64,000 nt of DNA from Comamonas flocculans (GTDB lineage: Bacteria > Pseudomonadota > Gammaproteobacteria > Burkholderiales > Burkholderiaceae_C): NCBI RefSeq assembly GCF_007954405.1, contig NZ_CP042344.1, positions 3,162,001-3,226,000 on the forward strand. Direction: 5' to 3'. Below the pieces are notes generated by a model. The model had not been told where the DNA came from, made no database searches, and saw nothing but the letters and a program-made list of their open reading frames with translations. Made by a program: the position numbers and the translations under genes. Of the stretch, positions 42,188 through 51,359 are shown one piece after another. Position 1 is the first letter of the stretch, and each line of letters begins with the position of its first letter.

Positions 42188-42378
42188 GGGGAGTCCTTTT
42201 GCATTGATGCCGGCCTGCTTTGCGTCCGAAGCACAGGCGACATCTTCAAGGGCCGGAACCGGTTCCGGCGTTCCGCCACCACCCTTGGTACAAGAGAGAC
42301 CGGCCCGTTCGGAGGGGACCGGCATGGTGCATGGCACTGTGAGACGTATAAGGGTTTGTACGGACCCCTTGTGAAATT
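42188..42378 (-). ncRNA. Structured 5' leader of the lytic transglycosylase gene
   Basis: From the promoter at 42386-42415 the transcript would run about 190 nucleotides before the start codon. It contains an 18-base perfect palindrome (42252-42269) and two 6-base helices that compete: GUACAA/ACCCUU (42361-42350) against UUGUAC/AAGGGU (42293-42281). The two helices are interleaved with almost no spacer, so they are probably mutually exclusive. A cis-acting regulatory RNA is possible; I recognise no known riboswitch class. Confidence 0.4.
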
Positions 42379-42385
42379 GAGGCGG

Positions 42386-42415
42386 ATTCTAGGGAGCTTC
42401 CATATACGCGGTCAA
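42386..42415 (-). promoter_or_regulatory. Promoter of the lytic transglycosylase gene
   Basis: On the minus strand TTGACC (42415-42410) and TAGAAT (42391-42386) are separated by 18 bases, each matching five of six consensus positions. It stands in an AT-rich island, unlike the GC-rich surroundings. Confidence 0.65.
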
Positions 42416-42596
42416 TAATAAAGAATAGTCTTTTAGAACAAAAACATTATTAGCGGCATCCCGTTGGTTGGATCGAAAGCGCCGAAACCAAGGGTTTGCC
42501 CCGTACGGCGCGGCTTGGCGAGTCGGCTGCCGTCCAGTGGTTTCGAGTTGCAACGATGCGTGACACGGCAGGTGCAAAGCTGCTAAGGTGCGCTCC

Positions 42597-42810
42597 GTCT
42601 GCAGCAAGCAGACGAGGCTTGCCAGCCTTGCAAGGCCGGTCGATTCGTCATCGATCGCCCCGTGCCCGGCAAGGCGGGCAGCACCATGGGAGGCAATCGT
42701 TTGCCTCCGGCGCGTCGGACAGCAATCTCCGCAGCGCCAGGGACGGATCAGGCGGGTATGCCGATCCTCCAGCCCGGTGCCGGGGTTCCCCCGCCACCGG
42801 GCTTCTCTTT
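42597..42810 (+). ncRNA. Candidate structured small RNA
   Basis: A gene-free stretch with a run of hairpins: GTCTGC/GCAGAC (42597-42613), GGAGGCAA/TTGCCTCC (42689-42708), GGATC/GATCC near 42744-42766, ending in the intrinsic terminator at 42772-42810. A moderate promoter precedes it: GTGACA (42560-42565), 18 bases, TAAGGT (42584-42589). Predicted length about 210 nucleotides. It is not 6S, SRP, RNase P or tmRNA as far as I can tell. No open frame across it looks like protein. Confidence 0.45.
42772..42810 (+). terminator. Rho-independent terminator upstream of DUF349 gene
   Basis: GCCCGGTG (42772-42779) and CACCGGGC (42795-42802) form an 8-base stem with an inner CCGGGG/CCCC pairing, followed by TTCTCTTT. 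It ends a rightward transcript although no upstream rightward protein gene exists, which is why I propose an RNA gene there. Confidence 0.7.
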
Positions 42811-42963
42811 GTGGGGCCGCGCGGGCGCGGCCCACAGGCTTGTGGCGGCGCCAGCGGCAAGCGCGGCAAACCAAGCCACAATAGCCGTCTTGCCCGCGCG
42901 TTTCTTGCCCTGATGACGCCGGGCGCGCGATACCCGCCCTACCGATCTATCCTCGCATCACCC

Positions 42964-45621
42964 ATGTTTCCCTTTTCTTCCCCCAGCCCTGCGCCTGAAC
43001 CCGATGCCGCTGCTCCCGCGGACAAGAGCGCCCACGTGCATCCGCTGGATGCGCTGACCGGCGGCGCGTTCTCCGCGACCACCTCGGGCGAGCGTTCCGC
43101 CCGCATCCGCGACTGGCTGGCCACCGACCCCGACAGCGCCCAGATGCAGGAAGTGTTCAAGGAGCTGAGCGCGCGCGACAAGGGCGCGGCCAAGGCGATA
43201 CGCGAGCGCCTGGAGGAGCAGCGCCGCGCCGTGGCCCAGCAGGCCATGGCAGCGGAGTGGGCGGCGCGGGCCCAGGCCTTGCTCGATGCCCCCCGGCTCA
43301 ATATTGCCGATGCGCTCGCCTGGCAGCGCGACGCGGCCCGTGCCGGCGCGCCGCTCTCGCGTGAGCCCTTGCAGACGCTCAAGACCCGGCTGGCCGAACG
43401 CGTCAAGGCGGTGGAAGACCTGCAGCACCGCGTGCAGGTGCAGCGCGAGGCCGCGGTGCTGATGGCGCAGCGCATCGAGGTGCTTTCCACCAAGCCCTGG
43501 CGCGAGGCCGAGGCCGCCCACGCGGCGCTGGCCGAGGATGTCGTGCGCTGGCGCAGCCAGGCACGGGAGATCGTGCAAGACCCCGTCTGGCCCGGTGTGG
43601 ACCTGCGCTTTGCGCCCCAGCTCGAGTCGGCGCAGACCCAGCTCGGCCTGGTCTGGGACGCGTTTGGCGCCGCGCTCACCCAGGCGGCCGCGGCCAGCGA
43701 GGACTCCAAGGCCCCGCTGCCGCAGGTGCCCGTCTGGGCCGAAGAACTGCGCGCCGCCCGCGGTGAAGCAAGCAGCCCCGCGGCCGAGCCCGCGCGCGCC
43801 GCGCCCAACCCCGAGCGCATCGCCCAGGCCGTGCAGGCCGTCACCGAGGCGTTGACGCGATTGGAGGGCGCCACCGCCCAAGGCCGTGGCAAGGCCAGCG
43901 TCGGCGCGGCCCAGCAATTGCGCGCCGCCTGGAAGGCGCATGGCCGCTTCCTCGATGCGGCGCTGGAGGCGCGCGTGCATGCCGCACTGACCGCGGCCGG
44001 CGAGCTCGAAGGCTGGCAGCGCTGGAGCGCCGATCAGATCCGCGAAGAACTGGTGGCCAAGGCCCAGGGGCTGCTGCAGCGCCCCGAAGGCCAGGCGCTG
44101 GGCGGGCGCCGGCTGCAGGAGCAGCTGCGCCAGCTGCGCGAGCAATGGAAGCAGGCCGACCAGGGCGCGCTGGCCAACCATGCGCTGTGGAAGAAGTTCG
44201 ACGAAGCCTGCAATGCCGCGCACAAGCAGGTCGAAGAGTGGCTGGAAAAATCACGCGCCCAGGCGCAGGAGCACAAGGCCCAGCGCCTGGCGCTGATCGA
44301 CGAGCTCAAGGCCTGGAGCGCGGAGCACGCCGGCTCCAGCGACTGGAAGACGCAGATCCGCGCGTTGCACCAGTTCGGCGAGCGCTGGCGCAGCAGCGGT
44401 CACGTCGGCGAAAGGCTCTTTGCCGAACTGCAGCCGCTGTGGAAGCAGGCGCTGGCCGCCGCCGGCGCGCCGCTGGCCGCGGCCCAGAAGCAGAACCTGC
44501 AGGAGCGCCAGGCGCTGATCGACGAGGCGCAGGCCCTCGGCGCCGCGCCGCAGCTGCGCACCGACGCGGTCAAGGCGCTGCAGCAGCGCTGGCAGGCGCT
44601 GGCGCAGGCCGTGCCACTGGAGCGCCGCCAGGAACAAAGGCTCTGGGACGCGTTTCGCAGCCCGATCGACGCTGCTTTCGAACGCAAGAGCGCCGAGCGC
44701 GAACGCAGCGTCGCCGCGCTGTCGGCGCACGACGCCGCCGTGCTGCAGGCGTCGCGCGCGCTGGATGCCGCCAACGCCTCGGGCGATGCCGAGCAAATCC
44801 GCCAGGCGATGCAGGAGCTGCAGGTGGTGATGCAGGGCCGCCCCGCGCAGGCGGCACCAGAGGAATCTGAACAAAAACCGGCCCAAACGCCCGCCAGTCA
44901 AGCGGATGCAGCTACGGTATCTGAAGATGCCGGCGCTGAAGACACACCAGCGCCGGCCGCGGACGACGCGGTCGCACCGGCCGCGCCGCGCCGCGTGGTG
45001 GCCGTGCGCGGCGATGACCGGCCCGACGCCCGCAAGCCGGCTACGCCGGCGCCGACCGGACGCAAGCCCTCGGGTCCGCGTCCCGAGGGGCGCGGGCCAC
45101 GCCCCGGCGGCGAACGCTTTGGCCGCGACCGCCAGGACCGCGGCGCCCGCCCCGAGCGCGGCCCGCGCCTGGGCGACGCCGCATTTCGCGCCCAGCGCGA
45201 AGCGGTGGAGCAGGCGCAGATGGCACTGCGCAAGCTGGCAGCCCAGGCCCACGGCGAGGCGTTGGGTCAGCTCATGCAGGCCTGGGAGCAGCGCGACGCC
45301 GCCTTGCTGCCCGCTGCCCGGGAGCTGGGCCGCGGCGTGAACGCGCAGGCGCTGGCCGCCTGGGCGAAGGCGCTGCAGGGCGGCGCGCAGGCCGGCAATG
45401 CCGAGGCGCTGCTGCGCCTGGAAGTTGCCGCCGACGTGCCCACGCCGGCCGAACACCACGACGCGCGCCGCGCGCTGCAACTGCAGTTGCTCACGCGCCG
45501 CAATGAACCGGGCCCGGGCGAGACCTGGCCCGAGGACACCGCCCGCGTGCTGGCCGGGCCGGCGGACCGCGCCGGCGGGCAACGCCTGCAGGCAGCGCTC
45601 AAGGTGCTGCTGCGCAAGTGA
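42964..45621 (+). CDS. DUF349-domain protein
   Basis: An 885-residue, highly charged helical protein from ATG 42964. Central DUF349 repeats (QLREQWKQADQGALANHALW; WKTQIRALHQFGERWRSSGH; LQQRWQALAQAVPLERRQEQ) make long helical bundles. A disordered, arginine/glycine/proline-rich segment (about residues 690-735) looks RNA-binding-like. A palindromic repeat has been absorbed at about residues 635-653. Family function is poorly defined. It ends just before a bidirectional hairpin shared with the tRNA gene. Confidence 0.8.
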   Translation: MFPFSSPSPAPEPDAAAPADKSAHVHPLDALTGGAFSATTSGERSARIRDWLATDPDSAQMQEVFKELSARDKGAAKAIRERLEEQRRAVAQQAMAAEWAARAQALLDAPRLNIADALAWQRDAARAGAPLSREPLQTLKTRLAERVKAVEDLQHRVQVQREAAVLMAQRIEVLSTKPWREAEAAHAALAEDVVRWRSQAREIVQDPVWPGVDLRFAPQLESAQTQLGLVWDAFGAALTQAAAASEDSKAPLPQVPVWAEELRAARGEASSPAAEPARAAPNPERIAQAVQAVTEALTRLEGATAQGRGKASVGAAQQLRAAWKAHGRFLDAALEARVHAALTAAGELEGWQRWSADQIREELVAKAQGLLQRPEGQALGGRRLQEQLRQLREQWKQADQGALANHALWKKFDEACNAAHKQVEEWLEKSRAQAQEHKAQRLALIDELKAWSAEHAGSSDWKTQIRALHQFGERWRSSGHVGERLFAELQPLWKQALAAAGAPLAAAQKQNLQERQALIDEAQALGAAPQLRTDAVKALQQRWQALAQAVPLERRQEQRLWDAFRSPIDAAFERKSAERERSVAALSAHDAAVLQASRALDAANASGDAEQIRQAMQELQVVMQGRPAQAAPEESEQKPAQTPASQADAATVSEDAGAEDTPAPAADDAVAPAAPRRVVAVRGDDRPDARKPATPAPTGRKPSGPRPEGRGPRPGGERFGRDRQDRGARPERGPRLGDAAFRAQREAVEQAQMALRKLAAQAHGEALGQLMQAWEQRDAALLPAARELGRGVNAQALAAWAKALQGGAQAGNAEALLRLEVAADVPTPAEHHDARRALQLQLLTRRNEPGPGETWPEDTARVLAGPADRAGGQRLQAALKVLLRK
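44870..44922 (+). repeat. Palindromic repeat remnant inside DUF349 gene
   Basis: AAAACCGGCCCAAACGCCCG, then CCAGTCAAGCGGATGCAGCTACGG: a degenerate copy of the family repeat seen at 33568 and 39345, here translated in frame as EQKPAQTPASQADAATV. Mutations have broken the palindrome, implying an old insertion. Confidence 0.55.
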
Positions 45622-45646
45622 TCTTGCGCGCAGCAAGCCAAAAGGC

Positions 45647-45680
45647 AAAAGAAAAGGCCGCTATGCAAATGCAAGCGGCC
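45647..45680 (-). terminator. Terminator of the tRNA-Leu gene
   Basis: GGCCGCT/AGCGGCC stem (45656-45662 with 45674-45680); on the minus strand it is followed by TTTTCTTTT, an intrinsic terminator 36 bases after the tRNA. It may also help end the DUF349 transcript from the other side. Confidence 0.75.
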
Positions 45681-45715
45681 TGTCTTCGTATCAATGCCAA
45701 GTGTTCTTCTACACT

Positions 45716-45800
<85 letters not shown>

Positions 45801-45818
45801 ATTTCAGGAAGTCGCAGA

Positions 45819-48053
45819 TTGTATAGCAAAAAAAACGAGTTTCACGCAAACGCCAACAAGGAAATTGAAGGCAGCGTGCGCGGCCACCGCGACGGACACG
45901 GCTTCGTGCTCCGCGACGACGGTGAAGGCGATATTTACCTGGCACCGAACGAGATGCGCGCGGTGCTGCACAAGGACCGGGTGCGCGTGCGCATCATCGG
46001 CCAGGACCGGCGCGGCCGCCCCGAGGGGCGGGTGCTCGAGATCATCGAGCGTCCCAGCCAGACCATCATCGGCCGCCTGTTGCACGAGGCGGGCATCTGG
46101 CTGGTGGCGCCGGAGGACACGCGTTACGGGCAGGACGTGCTGGTGCCGCGCAGCGCCATCGGCAGCGCCAGCGTCGGCCAGGTGGTGGTGGTGCAGCTGA
46201 CCGAGCCGCCGGCGCTGCACGGCCAGCCGGTAGGCCGCGTGGTGGAGGTGCTGGGCGAGATCGACGACCCCGGCATGGAGGTGGAGATCGCGGTGCGCAA
46301 GTACGGCGTGCCGCACGTCTTCTCCGACGCCTGCCTGGCGCAGGCCCAGGCGCTGCCCGACCAGGTGCGCGAGGCCGACTGGCAGGGCCGCGTGGACCTC
46401 AGCGACGTGCCCTTCGTGACCATCGATGGCGAAGACGCGCGCGACTTTGACGACGCCGTCTATTGCGCCCCGATGCGCCTGGGCCGGGCCAAGGCCTGGC
46501 GCCTTCTGGTGGCGATCGCCGACGTCAGCCACTACGTGGATTCGGGCGGCGCCATCGACGCCGATGCCTACGAGCGCGCCACCAGCGTCTATTTCCCGCG
46601 CCGCGTGCTGCCCATGCTGCCGGAAAAGCTTTCCAACGGCCTGTGCTCGCTCAACCCCGGCGTGGCGCGCCTGGCCATGGTCTGCGACATGGTCATCAAC
46701 GGCAAGGGCCAGACGCACGCCTACCAGTTCTACCCCGCGGTCATCCAGAGCCATGCGCGCCTGACCTATGCCCAGGTCTCGGCCGCGCTGGCCAATACCC
46801 GGGGATCGCAGGCGGCCCAGCTGTCCGCGCAGCTGCCGGACCTGCTGCACCTGCACGAGGCTTACCGCGCGCTGCTGGCGGCGCGCCACGCGCGCGGTGC
46901 GGTGGACTTCGAAACCACGGAAACCCAGATCGTCTGCGACGACAACGGCCGCATCGAGAAGATCGAGCCGCGCGTGCGCACCGAGGCGCACCGGCTGATC
47001 GAGGAATGCATGCTCGCGGCCAACGTCTGCGCCGCCGACTTCGTGGGCGAATACCACCGTGACTGCCTCTACCGCGTGCACGACAAGCCCACGCCGGAAA
47101 AACTCGAGCTGCTGCGCGCCTACCTCAAGGCACTGGCGGTGCACGTGAACCTGCCCGACGACCCGCCCACTGCGGCCTTCCAGGCGATCGCCGCCGCCAC
47201 GCGCGATCGCCCGGATGCGGCGCAGATCCACGGCATGCTGCTGCGCTCCATGCAGCAGGCGATCTACACGCCCATCAACAGCGGCCATTTCGGGCTGGCG
47301 TTTGACGCCTATACCCACTTCACCAGTCCGATACGGCGCTATCCGGACCTGCTGGTGCACCGGGTCATCAAGTCCATCCTGGAAGACAAGACCTATCAGC
47401 TGCCCGCGCTGCCGCTGCCGGGCGAGGCGCAGCACAAGCTGGCGCGCCAATGGGCCGCCAAGGGCCGCGGCGAAGGGCAGGGCGGCGCCGCCCCCGCCAG
47501 CAAGTCGCGCCTGGCCTGGGAAGCCGCGGGCCTGCACTGCAGTGCCAACGAGAGGCGCGCCGACGAAGCCAGCCGTGACGTCGAGGCCTGGCTCAAGTGC
47601 CAGTACATGCGCGAGCACCTGGGCGAGGAGTACGGCGGCGTCGTGACCGCCGTGGCGGGCTTTGGCATTTTCGTGACGCTCGACGCGCTGTATGTCGAAG
47701 GCATGGTGCACATCACCGAGCTGGGCGGCGAATACTTCCGCTTCGACGAGGTGCGCCAGGAGCTGCGCGGCGAGCGCACCGGCATGCGCTACGCCGTGGG
47801 CACCCGCCTGCGCGTGCAGGTCAGCCGCGTCGACCTGGACGGGCGCAAGATCGACTTTCGACTGGTGCACGATGAGTCCGCCTCCATCCCTGCCCGGCCC
47901 GAGACCGCGCGCGCCGCACGCAAGGCCAGCCGGCGCTCCGACGAGGACGGGGCCGACGGCGCACCCGCGGTGCCCCAGGCCAAGGCGGCCGCGCCGCGCG
48001 GCGGGCGCGGGTCGCGGCATGCGTCCTCGGGGCGCGGAAGGCGCTCGTCATGA
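45819..48053 (+). CDS. rnr: Ribonuclease R
   Basis: A 744-residue 3'-5' exoribonuclease. Cold-shock domains ([20 protein letters not shown]), the RNB catalytic aspartates in [11 protein letters not shown] (203-213), [16 protein letters not shown], and a C-terminal S1 domain ([20 protein letters not shown]) with a basic tail. The N-terminal helix-turn-helix found in enteric RNase R is absent. The only upstream start is TTG 45819 (AGGAAG before it), but this lies in the tRNA promoter, so a later start such as GTG near 45876 is possible. Confidence 0.9.
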   Translation: MYSKKNEFHANANKEIEGSVRGHRDGHGFVLRDDGEGDIYLAPNEMRAVLHKDRVRVRIIGQDRRGRPEGRVLEIIERPSQTIIGRLLHEAGIWLVAPEDTRYGQDVLVPRSAIGSASVGQVVVVQLTEPPALHGQPVGRVVEVLGEIDDPGMEVEIAVRKYGVPHVFSDACLAQAQALPDQVREADWQGRVDLSDVPFVTIDGEDARDFDDAVYCAPMRLGRAKAWRLLVAIADVSHYVDSGGAIDADAYERATSVYFPRRVLPMLPEKLSNGLCSLNPGVARLAMVCDMVINGKGQTHAYQFYPAVIQSHARLTYAQVSAALANTRGSQAAQLSAQLPDLLHLHEAYRALLAARHARGAVDFETTETQIVCDDNGRIEKIEPRVRTEAHRLIEECMLAANVCAADFVGEYHRDCLYRVHDKPTPEKLELLRAYLKALAVHVNLPDDPPTAAFQAIAAATRDRPDAAQIHGMLLRSMQQAIYTPINSGHFGLAFDAYTHFTSPIRRYPDLLVHRVIKSILEDKTYQLPALPLPGEAQHKLARQWAAKGRGEGQGGAAPASKSRLAWEAAGLHCSANERRADEASRDVEAWLKCQYMREHLGEEYGGVVTAVAGFGIFVTLDALYVEGMVHITELGGEYFRFDEVRQELRGERTGMRYAVGTRLRVQVSRVDLDGRKIDFRLVHDESASIPARPETARAARKASRRSDEDGADGAPAVPQAKAAAPRGGRGSRHASSGRGRRSS
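45820..45849 (-). promoter_or_regulatory. tRNA-Leu promoter inside the rnr 5' region
   Basis: On the minus strand TTGCGT (45849-45844), an 18-base spacer containing a T8 run, and TATACA within TATACAAT (45825-45818), about 20 bases before the mature tRNA. It overlaps the first codons of rnr if the TTG start at 45819 is used. Confidence 0.55.
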
Positions 48054-48805
48054 ACGCGCAGGGCCGGGTGGCAATCGTCACCGGCGCCGGCAGCGGCATC
48101 GGGCGGGCAGCGGCGCTGGCACTGGCGCGCGCAGGCTGGCGGGTGGTGCTTGCGGGACGCCGCCCCGAGCCCCTGCAGGCGCTGGCGCAGGAATGCGGCG
48201 GCAAGGATGCGGCGCTCGCGCTGCCCACCGACGTGGCCGACCCGGCGGCGGTGCGCCGCCTCTTCGACGCCAGCGTGCAGCACTACGGCCGGATCGACCT
48301 GCTGTTCAACAACGCCGGCACCGGCGCACCGGCGGTGCCGCTGGACGAACTCGAGGTCCACCACTGGCAACAGGTGGTGGACGTGAACCTCAGCGGCATG
48401 TTCTATTGCCTCCAGAACGCCTTTCGGGTGATGAAGGCGCAAACGCCGCGCGGCGGGCGCATCATCAACAACGGCTCGATCTCGGCGCATGCGCCGCGCC
48501 CGCACTCGATTGCCTACACCGCCACCAAGCACGCGGTCACGGGCCTGACCAAGTCGGCCTCGCTGGACGGGCGCGCCCACGACATTGCCGTGGGCCAGAT
48601 CGACGTGGGCAATGCCGACACGGCGCTGGCGCAGCAGCTCACCCAGGGCGTGCTGCAAGCCCACGGCGCCATGGCCAACGAGCCCCTGATGGACGTGGAC
48701 ATCGTCGGCGCCTCGGTGCTGTACATGGCCGAGCTGCCGCTGTCGGCGAACGTGCTCTTTCACACGGTGATGGCCACGAAAATGCCGTTCGTCGGCCGCG
48801 GATAA
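48050..48805 (+). CDS. SDR-family oxidoreductase
   Basis: A 251-residue short-chain dehydrogenase: cofactor motif TGAGSGIG (about 11-18), NNAG at about 89-92, catalytic serine in [14 protein letters not shown] and YTATK (about 160-164). The Gly-rich loop followed by AGRRPEPLQ suggests NADP use. Substrate unknown. ATGA overlap with rnr. The cytochrome gene follows three bases later. Confidence 0.88.
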   Translation: MNAQGRVAIVTGAGSGIGRAAALALARAGWRVVLAGRRPEPLQALAQECGGKDAALALPTDVADPAAVRRLFDASVQHYGRIDLLFNNAGTGAPAVPLDELEVHHWQQVVDVNLSGMFYCLQNAFRVMKAQTPRGGRIINNGSISAHAPRPHSIAYTATKHAVTGLTKSASLDGRAHDIAVGQIDVGNADTALAQQLTQGVLQAHGAMANEPLMDVDIVGASVLYMAELPLSANVLFHTVMATKMPFVGRG

Positions 48806-48808
48806 AAC

Positions 48809-49546
48809 GTGGCGCGCTCACTTTTTCTACGGGCCTTGGCGCTGGTGTGCCTGGCGCTGGCGAACGCCGCGATGGCCGCGGGCGGCGCGGCGGGCGACAT
48901 GGAGCAGCGCGTGCTGCCGTGTACCGTCTGCCATGGCAAACAGGGGCGGGCAACGCCCGATGGCTACTTCCCGCGCATCGCCGGCAAGCCCGCAGGCTAT
49001 CTGTACAACCAGCTGCGCCACTTTCGCGACGTTGAGCGGCGCTATCCGCCGATGGCCTATCTGCTGAGCTATCTGAGCGACGACTACCTGGCCGAGATCG
49101 CGCGCCATTTTTCGGAGCTGCAGCTGCCCTATGGCGCGCCGGCGCCGGTGACGGTCAGCAGAGCCCAGCTTGCGCGCGGTGAACAGCTGGTGCAGAGCGG
49201 CGATGCCGCGCGCGAGCTGCCCGCCTGCAGGCAGTGCCATGGCGCGCAGTTGACCGGCGTTGCGCCCTTCGTGCCCGGCCTGCTCGGGCTGTCGCAGGAT
49301 TACCTGAGCAGCCAGCTCGGCGCCTGGCGCACCGGCCAGCGCCACGCGAGCGAGCCCGACTGCATGGCGCAGGTGGCGCGGCGCATGGCGCTCGAAGACG
49401 TGCAGGCGGTCGCCGCCTGGCTTGCGGCGCAGAAGGTGCCCGCGGGCGGGCAGGCGGCGGCGGGCTTCACGCACACGCTGCCGCTCGCCTGCGGCAGCCT
49501 GGATGTGCGCTGGCCGCCGGCTGGCAGGGCGGGGGGCGCGCAATGA
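48809..49546 (+). CDS. Dihaem cytochrome c (c4-like)
   Basis: A 245-residue periplasmic protein from GTG 48809 with a signal peptide (LFLRALALVCLALANAAMAA). Two haem sites, CTVCH (about residues 38-42) and CRQCH (about 139-143), with the YLYNQLRHFRD and YLSSQLGAWRTGQR segments typical of cytochrome c4/class I dihaem proteins. It passes electrons in the periplasm. Overlaps the next cytochrome gene by four bases. Confidence 0.9.
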   Translation: MARSLFLRALALVCLALANAAMAAGGAAGDMEQRVLPCTVCHGKQGRATPDGYFPRIAGKPAGYLYNQLRHFRDVERRYPPMAYLLSYLSDDYLAEIARHFSELQLPYGAPAPVTVSRAQLARGEQLVQSGDAARELPACRQCHGAQLTGVAPFVPGLLGLSQDYLSSQLGAWRTGQRHASEPDCMAQVARRMALEDVQAVAAWLAAQKVPAGGQAAAGFTHTLPLACGSLDVRWPPAGRAGGAQ

Positions 49547-50826
49547 GCATGCGCAGGCTTGCCTCCGCGGCCGTCGCATTGCTGCTGGCGCTCGGTCTGC
49601 TTGCGACCGTGGCCATCTGGGTGCTCAACTTGCGCGGCGAAGCACCCGTGGACAGCACGGGCAAGGCCTCGGGTGATGCGCAGCAGATTGCGCGCGGCGC
49701 CTACCTGGCCCGCCTCGGCAATTGCGCTGCCTGCCACACCCGCGCGGGCGGCGCGCCCTATGCGGGTGGGCGGGCGATCGACACGCCCTTTGGCGCGGTG
49801 TATGCAAGCAACCTCACACCCGACGTGCAAACCGGACTGGGCGGCTGGAGCCCGGACGCCTTCTGGCGTGCGCTGCACCATGGGCGCTCGGCCGACGGAC
49901 GCCTGCTCTACCCGGCCTTCCCCTATCCTGCCTACACCCACATCACGCGCGCCGACGCCGACGCGCTCTTCGATTACCTGCAAAGCCTGCCCGCCGTGCG
50001 CCAGACCACGCCCGCGCCAGCGCTGCGCTTTCCCTACAACACCCAGGCGGCGCTCGCCGTCTGGCGCGCGCTGTATTTTCGTCCGGGGCGGGAGCGCCCG
50101 GCGCCCGAAACGCCGGTGCAGCGCGGCGCCTACCTGGCGCAGGCCCTCGGTCATTGCGCCGCCTGCCACAGCCCGCGCGATGCGCTCGGCGGTCCGCTGC
50201 GGGGCGAAGCATTGGGCGGCGCCATCGTGCCGGGCGAATACTGGTGGGCGCCCTCGCTGCATTCGTCGGCGCAGGCCGGCATGGCCAACTGGAGCGAGCA
50301 GGACATCGCCACGCTGCTGACCAGCGGTACCTCGGCCAAGGCAGGGGTTTCCGGTCCCATGGCCGAGGTCGTGTTCCACAGCCTGCAACACCTCAGGCCC
50401 GAGGACGCCCTTGCGCTGGCCGCCTGGCTGCGCGCGCTGCCGCAGCAGCCACCGCGGCCCGAGCGCACCGCGTCGGTGGCGACGGCACCGGTGCTCGAGC
50501 GCGGTGCGCAGCTGTACGCCAACCACTGCGCCGAGTGCCACCAGGACGAAGGCCAGGGCAGGAGCGGCGCCTTTCCAGCGCTGGCGGGCAACCGCGCCGT
50601 CACCATGGCCGAGCCGCTCAACCTGATCCAGATCACGCTGCACGGCGGCTACCTGCCGGCCACCGCCGGCAACCCCCGCCCCTATGGCATGCCGCCGTTT
50701 CGCCAGACCCTGGCCGATGGCGACATTGCCGCGGTGTTGAGCTACATCCGCCAGGCTTGGGGCAACCAGGCGGGCAGGGTGGATGCGATAGCCGTGCACC
50801 GCGTGCGCGAGCGCACCCGGTATTGA
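49543..50826 (+). CDS. Trihaem cytochrome c
   Basis: A 427-residue protein with an N-terminal membrane helix (AVALLLALGLLATVAIWVLN) and three haem sites: CAACH near 61, CAACH near 205 and CAECH near 329. The layout is that of the cytochrome subunit of membrane-bound alcohol/aldehyde or gluconate dehydrogenases. No dehydrogenase gene adjoins it, so the electron donor is unknown. Likely partner of the dihaem cytochrome upstream. Confidence 0.9.
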   Translation: MSMRRLASAAVALLLALGLLATVAIWVLNLRGEAPVDSTGKASGDAQQIARGAYLARLGNCAACHTRAGGAPYAGGRAIDTPFGAVYASNLTPDVQTGLGGWSPDAFWRALHHGRSADGRLLYPAFPYPAYTHITRADADALFDYLQSLPAVRQTTPAPALRFPYNTQAALAVWRALYFRPGRERPAPETPVQRGAYLAQALGHCAACHSPRDALGGPLRGEALGGAIVPGEYWWAPSLHSSAQAGMANWSEQDIATLLTSGTSAKAGVSGPMAEVVFHSLQHLRPEDALALAAWLRALPQQPPRPERTASVATAPVLERGAQLYANHCAECHQDEGQGRSGAFPALAGNRAVTMAEPLNLIQITLHGGYLPATAGNPRPYGMPPFRQTLADGDIAAVLSYIRQAWGNQAGRVDAIAVHRVRERTRY

Positions 50827-50829
50827 GCG

Positions 50830-51189
50830 ATGCCCCCCATGTCCGAAGCGAGCGAACCCTGGTGGATCGTCTGCCTGTGCGCCCAGTGGTGCAAGGTCTG
50901 CCGCGGCTGGCGTGCGGATTTCGAGGCGCTGGCAGCGCAGCAGCCGCAATGGCGTTTTGCCTGGGTGGACGTCGAGGACGAGGAGGAACTGGTCGGCGAT
51001 TTCGATGTCGAGACCTTCCCCACGCTGCTGCTGGGGCGGGCCGGACAACTGCGCTACTGCGCGCCCATCGCGCCGCGCCCCGAGGTGCTGCTGCGGCTGG
51101 CGCAGGGCTTGCTCGGTGAGCATGCGCCCGGCACAGGCAATGCCGAGGTGCTGGCCTTGTTGCAGCGCATCATTGCCGAGCGAAGCTGA
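50830..51189 (+). CDS. Thioredoxin-like protein
   Basis: A 119-residue protein with an unusual redox site, CKVC at residues 21-24 in LCAQWCKVCRGWRADF, and the cis-proline in VETFPTLLL. There is no signal peptide, so it is probably cytoplasmic. It follows the cytochromes by three bases and may be a reductant or assembly factor; that is inference from context. Confidence 0.82.
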   Translation: MPPMSEASEPWWIVCLCAQWCKVCRGWRADFEALAAQQPQWRFAWVDVEDEEELVGDFDVETFPTLLLGRAGQLRYCAPIAPRPEVLLRLAQGLLGEHAPGTGNAEVLALLQRIIAERS

Positions 51190-51224
51190 GGCCCCGGCCC
51201 TGCCTTGCCGGGGCTTGCCATAAC

Positions 51225-51253
51225 TTGAAAAGCAGGGTATTTGACACTACAAT
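51225..51253 (+). promoter_or_regulatory. rimP-nusA-infB operon promoter
   Basis: TTGAAA (51225-51230), 17 bases, TACAAT (51248-51253): both hexamers match five of six consensus positions. Transcription should start near 51260, about 100 bases before rimP and just before the hairpin at 51274. Confidence 0.7.
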
Positions 51254-51273
51254 ACCCGCTTCACGACCAAAAC

Positions 51274-51302
51274 CGGGCGGGTTGCAACCGCCCGTTTTTT
51301 TT
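51274..51302 (+). terminator. Attenuator-like terminator in the nusA operon leader
   Basis: CGGGCGG/CCGCCCG stem (51274-51280 with 51288-51294) followed by T8, about 15 bases after the predicted start site and 58 before rimP. The flanking ACCAAAA and TTTTTTGGT can extend the pairing. A terminator between promoter and first gene implies readthrough control, plausibly by NusA itself; that is inference. It could instead end upstream transcription. Confidence 0.65.
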
Positions 51303-51359
51303 GGTCGATCGGTTTTGGATGGGGCCGGGGCCCCGCAACGGCGCAGAGAACACAAGGCA

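Noticed and set aside
42188..42240. Cyclic di-GMP riboswitch in the transglycosylase leader
   Set aside because: The leader contains GGACGCAAAGC, as in GEMM-I aptamers, but the partner GGCAAACC segment and the three-helix layout are absent.
42560..42810. 6S RNA
   Set aside because: I see a chain of local hairpins and not the long end-to-end stem with central bubble expected of 6S RNA.
42496..42963. N-terminal extension of the DUF349 protein
   Set aside because: The upstream frame crosses the terminator at 42772-42810 and reads as arginine/serine-rich noise; ATG 42964 is the credible start.
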